Part shown: positions 37,823 through 46,767 of the stretch, in pieces | How positions within the stretch are numbered: the stretch's first letter is position 1 | Layout of the letters: each line of letters opens with the position of its first letter | From: Anaerococcus nagyae | GTDB lineage: Bacteria > Bacillota > Clostridia > Tissierellales > Peptoniphilaceae | Direction: 5' to 3' | NCBI RefSeq assembly: GCF_017874535.1 | Contig: NZ_JAGGLS010000001.1 | Span: 310,001 to 374,000, forward strand | DNA length: 64,000 nt | Translations under genes and position numbers: made by a program | Notes under the pieces: model-generated | The model's input: the letters and a program-made list of their open reading frames with translations, nothing else | The model's database searches: none | Told to the model about the DNA's origin: nothing

Positions 37823-37857
37823 AGGCAGAGTAATTAATCTGCCTGTATTTTTATTTA
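37823..37857 (+). terminator. terminator of the M29 aminopeptidase gene
   Basis: Perfect arms AGGCAGA (37823-37829) and TCTGCCT (37838-37844) are followed by GTATTTTTATTT, about 15 bases after the stop codon. Confidence 0.8.
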
Positions 37858-37949
37858 TAAAAAGAAAAACAAATAAAAATTGGACTTTTGTGAGATCCAA
37901 TCTTAAAAGTAAGTTCGAAAATCATTTTTCTTTTGCATATCTGAAATAA

Positions 37950-38050
37950 GTAAGATGTGTCGCCATGGTTGGCGTTATCAAAACCCGGCATCGTTAGATG
38001 CTTGAGTTGCTTATTTATATAAAAATAAGGGTAGTAACGCGGAACTTTTC
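37950..38050 (+). ncRNA. truncated T-box riboswitch remnant
   Basis: AGGGTAGTAACGCGG (38028-38042) is close to the T-box antiterminator core AGGGTGGTAACGCGG, and is followed by AACTTTTCG, a common continuation in T-box leaders. Upstream are hairpins CGCC/GGCG (about 37970-37980), GCATC-GTTA-GATGC (37988-38001) and CTTATTT/AAATAAG (38010-38029), fitting the region before the antiterminator. The sequence then stops abruptly at repeat copy B (38051), without the terminator half. No + strand gene follows for over 7 kb. The cognate amino acid cannot be read because the specifier region is not recognisable. Confidence 0.6.
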
Positions 38051-38191
38051 GGGGGCTGTTGTAAAATAGATAAATCGTTTCAAAATCATTCGAATATCCT
38101 CTCAGAAAGTGTCTCTGCTAGCCTATGGGCTAAAATCTCAAACTTTCTGATAGGCCCCGAACGATGGGCATCTATTGATTTGCAACAGCTC
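38051..38191. repeat. palindromic repeat element, copy B (divergent)
   Basis: This element starts GGGGGCTGTTGTAAAATAGA and ends TCTATTGATTTGCAACAGCTC, again with CTGTTGCA-type inverted ends and ATCGTTTCAAAATCATTCG in the left arm. The central part (GCCTATGGGCTAAAATCTC) differs from copies A, C and D, so it is a diverged member. It abuts the truncated T-box remnant. It is followed by a T-run like a terminator. Confidence 0.75.
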
Positions 38192-38584
38192 ATTTTTTAA
38201 TCAATAAATATTGTAATAAATTTTTGGAAGACATAATGAAAAAATTATCGGAAAATTAATTTTTATAAGTTAGAATAATACTATTTGGTTTGCTTTTTGG
38301 AGCTGTAATTTAATCTTCTCTCAACTCTTAGAAAACTAAGCGTGATCTCTATGTATATTTTTTTACTAGCATTCTACATTTTTACTTTCCAAAGTCCTAG
38401 AAAGTTCTAGATCAGCTAGCAAAATAGTACATGAATTCTAAATTAAAATATGAAGGAATTTCCTAATATTTTTTAATAAGACACTCCTTTAATTATCTAT
38501 CTACTTGCTATTATTCTCACTATTGATGAAATACCTACGAAATAATTCCAACATCATTTTTAGAGGCTAAGATTATAAGCATGA

Positions 38585-38876
38585 TTAATAGGTAATATTA
38601 GCAGTAAGTATTGCTATATATCCATTATATACTTTCTTATAATAGTCAATCCTAACACTCTCATCAGATTCTTCTATAAATTTATTATTATATTTTATAT
38701 CAAGTATATTCGGCTCAATACTTTGAATACTAACACCAAAAATTTATAGACTACCCTTTCTATTAGAAAATAATCTACCATGATATACTACATGCTTTCA
38801 AAGCTCACTTTGCTTATATACATTTCTTTTTCTAAGCTCAGCAAGTCTGCTAGATGATTTCAATATTATTCTTCTT
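38585..38876 (-). pseudogene. decayed XRE-type transcriptional regulator
   Basis: Read on the minus strand, around 38876-38800 one frame gives SSSRLAELRKRNVYKQSEL, very like the start of an XRE helix-turn-helix (LAELRKxxGxxQSELA), before a stop. Nearer 38745-38585 another open stretch gives GVSIQSIEPNILDIKYNN and ends YNGYIAILTANITY at a TAA, where GVSIQSI resembles the recognition helix. Stops and frame changes separate the two, so the gene is broken. The rest of the gap 38192-38975 shows nothing else recognisable. Confidence 0.4.
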
Positions 38877-38975
38877 TTAGCAATTTTATTTGTCAATACT
38901 ATATACGCATCAAATATTTATAAAAAATACCAGATATTATGCTCTGAAAATTAGCAATATATAAAATTTTAATAT

Positions 38976-39728
38976 CTAAATACCCAAGTAAACGAACCTT
39001 ATTAAATCAACTAGAGTATGCACAATTATTGCACTAGTAAGATCTACTTTTCTTTGCAATATTGACATAGGTAAACCAAAAAGTAAGATTAAGCATACAA
39101 ATGAATCTAGTCTCATTATTCCGTGAGCTAATACATGGGGAGCTACCATGATCGTATAAATTAAAAATTTTTCATACTTAGTTTTTGCTTCACCTTTTAG
39201 TATGTATATGGCAAGGGCATATAATATGAATCTGATTCCAACCTCTTCCCATATACCAGCATATAATGCCATTGCTATAGCATCTGGAGTCAATACTGGA
39301 TTGTTAGATATGCCAGCTAATTTAATATTTATATATCCTAAAACCAAGCCTAAAATTACTCCAAGTCCTATTGATTTTATATAATTTGTCCTTATAATCT
39401 TATTTCCCGGAACGTATTTTCTAAATACCGAAACTGCTCCCATATAACCACTCATCACCATACCAATGACTAATGGCCCGCTAAAGTAATCCGCTCTTAC
39501 CATTCCATATAATTCTCCTGCATTTGCGAGAATTAATGAAATTATAAGATCTTTTGAATTTGGTTCATTTTTGAATTTGATTAGTAAATATACTGAAGGG
39601 ATGAGAATTGCCAAAGAAAATATAATAGGCTTTGTTATAGTTGTTTTTGCAATAGCAAGTGATGAGAGGATACTTATTAGGATAAATGCGATTGTTATAT
39701 AGGTTAAGCTTTTAGCTTCTTTACGCAT
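38976..39728 (-). CDS. CPBP family intramembrane protease
   Basis: The 250-residue protein has about seven hydrophobic segments. The CPBP (Abi/CAAX-like) motif 1 is IWEEVGIRFILYA, with the Glu-Glu and Arg in place, and motif 2 is APHVLAHGIMRLD, with the His; the last helix has IIVHTLVDLIRF with a third His/Asp. Members are membrane proteases or CAAX-processing-like enzymes, sometimes linked to bacteriocin immunity. It lies alone between the decayed region and repeat copy C. Confidence 0.8.
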   Translation of the reverse strand: MRKEAKSLTYITIAFILISILSSLAIAKTTITKPIIFSLAILIPSVYLLIKFKNEPNSKDLIISLILANAGELYGMVRADYFSGPLVIGMVMSGYMGAVSVFRKYVPGNKIIRTNYIKSIGLGVILGLVLGYINIKLAGISNNPVLTPDAIAMALYAGIWEEVGIRFILYALAIYILKGEAKTKYEKFLIYTIMVAPHVLAHGIMRLDSFVCLILLFGLPMSILQRKVDLTSAIIVHTLVDLIRFVYLGI

Positions 39729-39781
39729 GGCTTTTCCTTTCTCATTGTGTTTTAATTAATATTAACTTTTTACCCCAAAAA

Positions 39782-39934
39782 GGGGCTGTTGCAGAATGAA
39801 TAAACCGTCCCAAAATCATTAAAAGAATTTCTACGGAAATTTTACCTCCACAAGTCGGCAAGCTATGTAAAAAATTTTCCTAAGAGAACTTTCTAATGAT
39901 GGAACGATAATTATTCATAATTTTGTAACAGCCC
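39782..39934. repeat. palindromic repeat element, copy C
   Basis: A 153-bp element running from GGGGCTGTTGCAGAATGAAT to TTTTGTAACAGCCC. The left arm has CCGTCCCAAAATCATTA and the right TCTAATGATGGAACGATAAT, nearly complementary, so it forms one long hairpin with a short unpaired centre. It is very like copies A and D. It lies 16 bases after the nagB stop (nagB is on the minus strand) and could act as its terminator: on the minus strand it ends CAGCCCCTTTTTGG. Confidence 0.87.
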
Positions 39935-39950
39935 TTACTTAATTTTATTT

Positions 39951-40673
39951 TTAGCCATTATAAGCTTCTTCATCTACAAATAAATATGCATTTGGATGTA
40001 AGTGTAAAAAGCTTGCTGGGAATTCTGGATAAATAGTATCTTCTTCTATGATTCTTTTAACAACTTCATGTTTATTCTTGCCATTTGCAAGAACTACTAA
40101 AGTATTGGCATTAAATACATCTTCCATGCCCATAGAAATTGCATATTTTGGAACTTCATCCTTGTTTGCAAAAAATCTTGAGTTTGCTTCTATAGTTTCA
40201 TCTGTAAGTTTTATAATAGAAGTTCTACGATTTAGTTTTTCATAAGGCTCATTGAAAGCTAAATGACCATTTGGACCTAATCCTAGAATTTGAATATCTC
40301 TTTTACCAAACTTATCCAAAAGCTCATCATATTCTTTGGCATACTTCTCATCTGCTTCTGGAGCATATGGAAGATTTGTTGCTCCTTCTTTAAAACTTAC
40401 TTTATTAAATAAATTTTCATTCATAAAATATTGGTAAGATTGATCATTTTCTTTAGAAATACCTATATATTCATCAAGATTAACACTCTTTGAATACTTA
40501 AAACTAATTTCGCCTTCTTTTTCTGCTTCTGCTAATTTTTCATATAGACCTATAGGTGTAGATCCTGTTGCAAAACCAAACTTAGCTTGTGGCTTTTCAA
40601 TCATAAAATTTATTATAAAATCTGCAGCTTTACGACTCATTTCATCATAATCTTTTGCTACTATAACTTTCAT
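39951..40673 (-). CDS. nagB: glucosamine-6-phosphate deaminase
   Basis: This 240-residue enzyme has FGFATGSTPIGLYEKLAE near residue 35, NLDEYIGISKENDQSYQYFM with the catalytic Asp/Glu region, and ILGLGPNGHLAFNEP with the catalytic His and phosphate-binding loop. It converts glucosamine-6-phosphate to fructose-6-phosphate and ammonia. The short form, lacking the allosteric C-terminal tail of E. coli NagB, is usual in Firmicutes. It works with the GlcNAc-type PTS (nagE, 53.1 kb) and phosphoglucose isomerase (45.4 kb); nagA is not in the window. Repeat copy C follows it. Confidence 0.96.
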   Translation of the reverse strand: MKVIVAKDYDEMSRKAADFIINFMIEKPQAKFGFATGSTPIGLYEKLAEAEKEGEISFKYSKSVNLDEYIGISKENDQSYQYFMNENLFNKVSFKEGATNLPYAPEADEKYAKEYDELLDKFGKRDIQILGLGPNGHLAFNEPYEKLNRRTSIIKLTDETIEANSRFFANKDEVPKYAISMGMEDVFNANTLVVLANGKNKHEVVKRIIEEDTIYPEFPASFLHLHPNAYLFVDEEAYNG

Positions 40674-40795
40674 TTTAACTCCTTTATTAGATAAAATTTT
40701 AATTATATTTTACCACTTTTTATGTTAAATGAGTAGTGTCAATTTAGTTAAAATAATAAAAATTTCAAAAACTAATACTTCACAAATCTAGAAAT

Positions 40796-40819
40796 AAAAA
40801 AAACAGGGTCTAAACCCTG
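40796..40819 (-). terminator. terminator of rubrerythrin
   Basis: Perfect arms CAGGGT (40804-40809) and ACCCTG (40814-40819) with loop CTAA, and on the minus strand a run of eight T (complement of 40796-40803). It lies 9 bases after the rubrerythrin stop. Confidence 0.9.
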
Positions 40820-40828
40820 CATTAATTA

Positions 40829-41419
40829 TTAATAATTAAATGGTGCGATCTCAAAGTATGCTTGTGGGTGAGCACATGCTGGACATTTCTTTGGAGCTTC
40901 ATAAGCTTCGATTAAGAAACCGCAGTTACCACACATCCAAACAACTTTTTCATCTCTTTTGAAAACTTGATCATTTTCGATGTTGTATTTAAGTTTTTTG
41001 TATCTTTCTCTATGAGCTTCTTCAACTTTTGCTATATTTCTAAATGCTCTTGCAATTTCATCAAAACCTTCTTCTTCAGCAACGTCAGCAAATGATGGAT
41101 ACATATCTTCTGCTTCATCATTTTCACCATCAATTGCTCCTTGAAGATTTGTTACAGTATCATGCCATACTACTGGCCATTTTGTATAATTCTCATTAAG
41201 TTCTATTTCTTCAAGTTTATATTCTTCTCTTAAAAATTTAAAGAATCTAGCTGCATGTTCTCTTTCATTCATAGCTGTCTCTTCAAAAATTCTAGAAATT
41301 TGAACATATCCTTCTTCTTTTGCAACTTTTGATGCAAGAGTATATCTCATGTTTGCTTGGCTTTCACCTGCAAATGAAGTGATTAAATTTTGAGCTGTTT
41401 TGCTTCCCTTTAATTCCAT
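40829..41419 (-). CDS. rubrerythrin
   Basis: The 196-residue protein has the ferritin-like diiron domain (EESQANMRY-type here [16 protein letters not shown], with [19 protein letters not shown] and [13 protein letters not shown]) in residues 1-145 and a C-terminal rubredoxin domain ([20 protein letters not shown], then [12 protein letters not shown]) with four Cys. It reduces hydrogen peroxide in anaerobes, taking electrons via rubredoxin. It is monocistronic with a consensus promoter and a strong terminator, as expected for an abundant protein. Confidence 0.96.
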   Translation of the reverse strand: MELKGSKTAQNLITSFAGESQANMRYTLASKVAKEEGYVQISRIFEETAMNEREHAARFFKFLREEYKLEEIELNENYTKWPVVWHDTVTNLQGAIDGENDEAEDMYPSFADVAEEEGFDEIARAFRNIAKVEEAHRERYKKLKYNIENDQVFKRDEKVVWMCGNCGFLIEAYEAPKKCPACAHPQAYFEIAPFNY

Positions 41420-41466
41420 ATGTATATTCTCCTTTTATCTTCTATAATATATGTATCTTTAGTATC

Positions 41467-41495
41467 ATTATAAGTAATAAGGAAAACTTTGTCAA
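41467..41495 (-). promoter_or_regulatory. strong sigma-A-type promoter of rubrerythrin
   Basis: On the minus strand, TTGACA (41490-41495), exactly 17 bases, then TATAAT (41467-41472): a perfect consensus. The expected start is near 41460, about 40 bases before the ATG. The remaining part of the gap 41496-41746 holds only the terminator of the next gene. Confidence 0.88.
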
Positions 41496-41647
41496 ATGAT
41501 ATTCCAAGTATTATGCTACGGTAATAACGATTATCAGTATCAACATAAAGTGCTTATTATATAGCTCTTCTAACTTATTTATAGCAATTAAGCTTATCCT
41601 ATAAATAAAATTTAAAATTATATTACAGAAATTATTCTAATAAAACT

Positions 41648-41685
41648 GCTCTATAAAGTAAAATAGAAATTTTACTCTACAGAGC
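41648..41685 (-). terminator. terminator of the AspT-like transporter gene
   Basis: Sixteen-base arms (41648-41663 and 41670-41685) pair with two wobbles around a 6-base loop; on the minus strand AGTTTTATT follows. It lies about 60 bases after the stop codon. Confidence 0.7.
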
Positions 41686-41746
41686 AAGTTAATTATAATC
41701 TAAACATTCCAATCAATTTACAAATCATACATCTTGTAATTGTTAA

Positions 41747-42877
41747 CTAATTAATCGGAAAAAACAACGATATTAATTGTGGTAAAAATACCATAAATAT
41801 TGTTGCAGTTGGCTGAGTTGCAGCATAAAATGATGAAACTTTATCATCTTGAGTAACTTGTAAAAGTGCACCTAATGAGGGAGCAGATGTCATTGAACCT
41901 GTAGTTGCCCCAAGAGAAGCAAATAATGGTAACTTAAATACTTTATAAGATAATAAAAATGATAAAAGTGCTGGTACTAAGGTCATTATTACACCTGCAA
42001 AAAATAGCTTAGGACCATATTTGCTTACCACTTCTACAAAGCCGCTACCAGCGCTAACACCTGATTCTAATAAGAAAAATGCTAGACCAAGATCTCTTAC
42101 CAAAGATAATCTTTCTTTGCTAATTGTTAAATTAACTTTACCTACATGTCCATAATTTCCAAGAATTAGACCTGCTATCAAGGATCCCCCACCATATCCT
42201 AAGGAAAGATTTACACTATCTCCTATAGGAATCTTTATTGACCCAATTAATATACCTAATACACAAGCTAGTGATATAGCAAAAAGTCCATTCGGATCTA
42301 AATTAATAAATTCTTTGAAATCTCTACTATTTTTTTCTTGCTTATCTTCTGGCAATATTAACTTGGCATTTTCTTTATCAGTATCTGCATGTAAAAATTT
42401 AGGGATCAATTGTACTATCAAAACAACCCCAACTACACCAAATGCATAAGCAATACCATATCCAACTCCTGGTAAATTAGACTCAGTTAAACTTTTTACT
42501 GTCCCTAACATAGAAGTTGAAGTCATTGCTCCTGAAGAAAGTCCTAATGATAAAGACATTTCTATATTCAATACTCTGGAAAGTATTACAACTAGGACTC
42601 CACCAATCAATGCTGTAAATAATGATATAGCAAGAAATGACCAGCCATTTTTCTTTATATTGGCCATAAAACTAGGACCTGCCATTAAACCTATAGGCGC
42701 AAGAAATAGTACTAATCCAAGCGTTGCAAGAAATTTAGGTACACTATAGCCAAAATGACCGAAAAATAAAGCCACTATTAAAATAGCAGAAGCACCAAAT
42801 CTTATACCAAAAAAATTAATTTTACCTAGAATGTATCCAAGCACCATTATTAAAAATATAACTAAAATTTCATCCAT
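41747..42877 (-). CDS. AspT/YidE-like membrane transporter without TrkA-C domains
   Basis: The 376-residue protein has about ten hydrophobic segments in two homologous halves. The halves carry LGLSSGAMTSTSMLG and LGATTGSMTSAPSLGALLQ, the duplicated motif of the aspartate:alanine exchanger (AAE) family. Family members usually have two RCK/TrkA-C domains between the halves; here there is only a hydrophilic linker of about 25 residues (residues about 185-210). Likely a carboxylate or amino acid exchanger. The ATG at 42877 has AAAGGA upstream; the ATG frame runs ten codons further without a ribosome site. Confidence 0.75.
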   Translation of the reverse strand: MDEILVIFLIMVLGYILGKINFFGIRFGASAILIVALFFGHFGYSVPKFLATLGLVLFLAPIGLMAGPSFMANIKKNGWSFLAISLFTALIGGVLVVILSRVLNIEMSLSLGLSSGAMTSTSMLGTVKSLTESNLPGVGYGIAYAFGVVGVVLIVQLIPKFLHADTDKENAKLILPEDKQEKNSRDFKEFINLDPNGLFAISLACVLGILIGSIKIPIGDSVNLSLGYGGGSLIAGLILGNYGHVGKVNLTISKERLSLVRDLGLAFFLLESGVSAGSGFVEVVSKYGPKLFFAGVIMTLVPALLSFLLSYKVFKLPLFASLGATTGSMTSAPSLGALLQVTQDDKVSSFYAATQPTATIFMVFLPQLISLFFPIN

Positions 42878-42922
42878 AAATATCCTTTCATAAAAACAAA
42901 TAGTCATTTATAAACTCTATAA

Positions 42923-42951
42923 ATATTACTTATGAAATACATAAGTAATAT
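42923..42951. promoter_or_regulatory. inverted repeat upstream of the AspT-like gene
   Basis: A perfect 12-base inverted repeat ATATTACTTATG (42923-42934) and CATAAGTAATAT (42940-42951) with a 5-base spacer lies about 45 bases before the ATG at 42877. It could be an operator or a 5' UTR hairpin. The rest of the 393-base gap (42878-43270) is very AT-rich and shows nothing else. Confidence 0.35.
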
Positions 42952-43270
42952 AAGAAGTTTAAATACCGAATAAGAATAATTACTTTTTTAAATAAATAGT
43001 ATTAAAATCCTTTGCATTATATTTAAATAAAAAAAGCTATTATTATGTGTAAGATTCTTATATAAAATCAATTATAATTTGACTAGAAAAGTTTGATAAA
43101 TATAATACAAGTTACACTATATATTATATTCTTTGTTTTAAAACTAGTCAATATACTCTTATAATATTATATTTATAATATTAAATAAAATTTACTTTTT
43201 AGTTATAGTAGGCTGAGTAATATTAGGCTTGGAAAATAATCATAATACTTTTACTTATCTTAGAGTAAGC

Positions 43271-44191
43271 TTACTTACTCCAAATATTAGCAGGATATAT
43301 TTTATTTTCAAACATTTTTTTAAACTCTTCTTGAGCTGGTTCTAGGTCTTGCTTATATGTAATACCTATCCACTTATCACTAGTTGGAAGAATAGTTATA
43401 TCTGCTTTATCTTCTTCTAACAACTCTCCAATCATTTCTGGCAATACATACTCTGCTTTTTCTAAATTATCCTTATTCTTTTCTAGGTATTTTTCAAAAT
43501 ATTCTTGGCATAAATCAATAAATTCTGGATATGTTGCCCACATATTCATAGATACTAGGGCATCTAGGTGAAGTAGGTCTTGATCTAATCCTTCCTTACT
43601 AGAAAGTTTCCCATCTTCTTCAAGTTTGATTTCATGAGTTTCTAAAATTTTAATTAGTTTGTTATCCTCATTACCTACTGAGACTCCTCTAGTAACAGTT
43701 CCATTATCTGAAAGAGTATTCTTTAGCTTATATCCTGCCATAGCGATTTGTAATTTTTTATTATTTTGATTAGATGGATCTACTAAGAATTCATGTAAAT
43801 CATCAAAAACAGTCTTCCCATAGTAATCATCTGCATTTATAACTAAAAATGGTTCATTTACTATCCCCTTACAAGCAAGAACTGCATGGACTGTCCCCCA
43901 TGGCTTAGTCCTTTGAACAGGATTTTCAAATCTTTTTGGTAGTTCTAGAGTTTGATAAGCATAGTCTATATCAATGACATCTTTGATCCTATCTCCAATT
44001 ATATCCTTGAAGTCCTTTTCTATATCAGGTCTTATTATAAAAACAACCTTATTAAATCCCGCTTTCATAGCATCAAAAATAGAATAATCTATAATTGTAT
44101 AACCATTCTCATCCATTTTTGCTAGTTGCTTTATTCCTGCTCCATATCTTGAGCCAATCCCTGCTGCTAAAACTACTAGAGTAGTATTCAT
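43271..44191 (-). CDS. sugar-phosphate nucleotidyltransferase family protein
   Basis: The 306-residue protein has the nucleotidyltransferase signature LVVLAAGIGSRYGAGIKQLA at the start, a variant of GxGxRxxPxTK, then PWGTVHAVLACKG and FLVINADDYYGKTVF with the metal Asp. The C-terminal part (about 230-306) is unlike standard GlmU or GalU tails. It would transfer NMP to a sugar phosphate; the sugar is unknown. The start ATG 44191 is 4 bases after the galE stop, with GGAAGG, so it is co-transcribed with galE; the longer frame upstream lies in galE. Confidence 0.8.
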   Translation of the reverse strand: MNTTLVVLAAGIGSRYGAGIKQLAKMDENGYTIIDYSIFDAMKAGFNKVVFIIRPDIEKDFKDIIGDRIKDVIDIDYAYQTLELPKRFENPVQRTKPWGTVHAVLACKGIVNEPFLVINADDYYGKTVFDDLHEFLVDPSNQNNKKLQIAMAGYKLKNTLSDNGTVTRGVSVGNEDNKLIKILETHEIKLEEDGKLSSKEGLDQDLLHLDALVSMNMWATYPEFIDLCQEYFEKYLEKNKDNLEKAEYVLPEMIGELLEEDKADITILPTSDKWIGITYKQDLEPAQEEFKKMFENKIYPANIWSK

Positions 44192-44195
44192 ATTA

Positions 44196-45218
44196 TTACC
44201 TTCCTTCATATCCTTTTGGATTATTCTTTTGCCATCTCCATGCATCTTCACACATTTGATCTATACCATATTCTGCTTGCCAATCTATTATTTCTTTAGC
44301 TTTACTTGCATCCGCATAGGACTTATCTATATCTCCTGGTCGTCTTTTTTCTATTTTATAAGGAATTTCTTTGCCTGACGCCTTTTCAAAAGCACGAATA
44401 ACTTCTAATACTGAATAACCATTGCCAGTGGCTAGATTTATTATCTCTACTCCATTTAAATCATCAATTTTTTCAAGAGCCTTTAGATGGCCACGAGCTA
44501 AATCAACCACATGGATATAGTCTCTAACTCCCGTCCCATCACATGTATTGTAGTCATCTCCAAATACATGAACATAACCGAGTTCTCCTGCTGCAACTTT
44601 TGAAACATAAGGTAAGAGATTATTAGGAATTCCCTTAGGATCTTCTCCTATAAGCCCTGATTTATGTGCTCCTATAGGGTTAAAATAACGCAAGAGCACT
44701 ACTTTAAATTCTGGATCAGCTATATTTAGGTCTGTCATTATTTGCTCCATAAAAGACTTACTCCATCCGTAAGGATTGGTGCAAACTCCCTTTGGACACT
44801 TTTCTGTAATAGGTATTATTTCTGGAGTCCCATAAACTGTTGCTGATGATGAGAATATTATTTTTTTTACTTTAGCTTCTTGCATAGCAGTAAGTAAGCT
44901 CAAGGTCCCTGTAAGATTATTATGATAATATTTTAATGGTTTATTAACAGATTCACTAACTGATTTTAATGCTGCAAAATGTATTACAGCATATATATTT
45001 TCTTTTTCAAGAACTTCTCTTAAAAACTCAGTATCCAAAATATCTGCCTCATAAAAAGTTACATTTTTTCCAGTTATCTCTTCGACTCTGTCAATAGCAA
45101 CTTTTGAAGAGTTTAATAAGTTATCATAAATTACTACTTCATAACCACTATCTAAAAGCTCGACAGCAGTATGGCTTCCTATATATCCAGCACCACCTGT
45201 AAGCAATAATTTTTTCAT
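44196..45218 (-). CDS. galE: UDP-glucose 4-epimerase
   Basis: The 340-residue extended short-chain dehydrogenase has the NAD loop LLTGGAGYIGSHTAVELL, VIHFAALKSVSESV, FSSSATVYGTPE, and the YxxxK catalytic motif in NPYGWSKSFMEQI; GTGVRDYIHVVDLARGHL is GalE-typical. It interconverts UDP-glucose and UDP-galactose (or the GlcNAc forms). It leads an operon with the nucleotidyltransferase. The start is ATG 45218, preceded by GAGGTGG; three codons further up is a GTG without support. Confidence 0.96.
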   Translation of the reverse strand: MKKLLLTGGAGYIGSHTAVELLDSGYEVVIYDNLLNSSKVAIDRVEEITGKNVTFYEADILDTEFLREVLEKENIYAVIHFAALKSVSESVNKPLKYYHNNLTGTLSLLTAMQEAKVKKIIFSSSATVYGTPEIIPITEKCPKGVCTNPYGWSKSFMEQIMTDLNIADPEFKVVLLRYFNPIGAHKSGLIGEDPKGIPNNLLPYVSKVAAGELGYVHVFGDDYNTCDGTGVRDYIHVVDLARGHLKALEKIDDLNGVEIINLATGNGYSVLEVIRAFEKASGKEIPYKIEKRRPGDIDKSYADASKAKEIIDWQAEYGIDQMCEDAWRWQKNNPKGYEGR

Positions 45219-45381
45219 GATTCCCACCTCAATTCCTTATAACTTACAATTATTATAGATATTATAAAAATATCTGTCAATAAATTGTAACCTTATTTAG
45301 TATTATTAATTTTGTATTTATAGCCTAAAATTCATTTTGGGGTATAAATTTATTAACCGAAAACTTATACGGAGGTTAATA

Positions 45382-46665
45382 ATGAAAATTGATTATAGTA
45401 ATCTAAAATTAGATAGACTCAATGATTATGAGCAAAAAGCCTTAAATGCTTTTGATGCACTTATGGATGGCTCAGGTGAAGGATCTGACTTCATAGGCTG
45501 GATCGATAGACCTAATGATTATGATAGAAAAGAGTTTGAGAGAATAAAAAAGGCAGCTGCAAAAATTCAATCAGATAGTGATGTTCTAGTTTCTATAGGA
45601 ATAGGAGGATCATATCTTGGAATAAAAGCTGTTGATGTTGCTTTAGATAAATATTTTGATTCCGATAGAAAAGTTAAATTAATCTATGCCGGCAATCAAT
45701 TATCAGGCCAATATATGACTGAACTTTTAGAATATCTCAAAGATAAAGATTATTCTTTAAACGTAATTTCCAAGTCAGGAACAACTACAGAACCTGCCAT
45801 TGCCTTTAGATTCTTAAGGGAATCTTTAGAAGAAAAATATGGCAAAGAAGAAGCCAAAAGTAGAATCTATGCCACAACCGATAAGAAAAAGGGAGCATTA
45901 AAAGATCTAGCCAACAAAGAAGGTTATGAAAGCTTTATTGTACCAGATGATATAGGCGGTAGATTTTCAGTTATATCCGCAGTAGGTCTCCTACCACTTG
46001 CAGCTTGCGGTATCGATATAGATGAATTTATGGCAGGATTTGCTGACGGACGTAATAAATACACTAAACGCGACTTTAAAAATAATGAAGCTATAAAATA
46101 TGCAGCTATTAGAAATATGCTTTATGAAAACGGTAAAGATATAGAGGTCTTAGTAAATTACGAACCAAAGCTTAAGTATATAGCCGAGTGGTGGAAACAA
46201 TTATTTGCAGAATCCGAAGGAAAAGATGGTAAAGGAATATTCCCAGTTTCCGTAAACAATACAACAGACCTTCACTCTCTAGGACAGATGATTCAAGCAG
46301 GTAAGAGAAATCTATTTGAAACCGTAATAGAAATTGAAAATCCACTTAAGGATATAGAAATCAAAGAAGATAGTGAAAATCTAGATGGACTAAACTACCT
46401 AGCTGGCAAGAGTGTAAATTATGTAAATAAGCAAGCCATGGAAGGAACAACTATTGCCCATGTCAAAGGTGACATTCCAAATCTTAGAATAATAGTTGAT
46501 AAAATAGATGCTAGAAATCTTGCTGAATTATTCTATTTCTTTGAAATAGCTGTGGGAGTTGGTGGTTATATGTTAGAAGTAAATCCATTTAACCAACCGG
46601 GTGTAGAAGAGTACAAATCTCAAATGTTTAAACTTCTTGGTAAACCGGGATACGAAAATAAGTAA
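45382..46665 (+). CDS. pgi: glucose-6-phosphate isomerase
   Basis: The 427-residue protein has the PGI motifs: VSIGIGGSYLGIKAVDVAL, VISKSGTTTEPAIAFR, GGRFSVISAVGLLPLA, and HSLGQMIQAGKRNLFETVIE with a C-terminal region KQAMEGTTIAHVKGD. It interconverts glucose-6-phosphate and fructose-6-phosphate. The ATG at 45382 follows GGAGG by eight bases; the frame opens 15 codons upstream without a ribosome site. A strong terminator ends the single-gene unit. Confidence 0.97.
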   Translation: MKIDYSNLKLDRLNDYEQKALNAFDALMDGSGEGSDFIGWIDRPNDYDRKEFERIKKAAAKIQSDSDVLVSIGIGGSYLGIKAVDVALDKYFDSDRKVKLIYAGNQLSGQYMTELLEYLKDKDYSLNVISKSGTTTEPAIAFRFLRESLEEKYGKEEAKSRIYATTDKKKGALKDLANKEGYESFIVPDDIGGRFSVISAVGLLPLAACGIDIDEFMAGFADGRNKYTKRDFKNNEAIKYAAIRNMLYENGKDIEVLVNYEPKLKYIAEWWKQLFAESEGKDGKGIFPVSVNNTTDLHSLGQMIQAGKRNLFETVIEIENPLKDIEIKEDSENLDGLNYLAGKSVNYVNKQAMEGTTIAHVKGDIPNLRIIVDKIDARNLAELFYFFEIAVGVGGYMLEVNPFNQPGVEEYKSQMFKLLGKPGYENK

Positions 46666-46671
46666 ATTCAT

Positions 46672-46700
46672 AAAAGAATCCCCTTATGGGATTCTTTTTT
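46672..46700 (+). terminator. terminator of pgi
   Basis: An 11-bp stem (AAAAGAATCCC, 46672-46682, with GGGATTCTTTT, 46688-46698) and a 5-base loop, ending in T-run. It begins 7 bases after the stop. Confidence 0.92.
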
Positions 46701-46767
46701 ATAAATGCAAAATATTAATAAATATGTTAATATAATAGAGTCGATAAAAAATAAAAAGAGGTAATAT

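Noticed and set aside
38051-38191. A transposase or complete insertion sequence in the repeat copies
   Set aside because: The elements are about 140-173 bp with no ORF; nothing like a transposase is coded in or next to any copy.
43263-43280. GAGTAAG/CTTACTC hairpin as terminator of the nucleotidyltransferase gene
   Set aside because: One arm lies inside the coding end and no T-run follows, so it is too weak to call.
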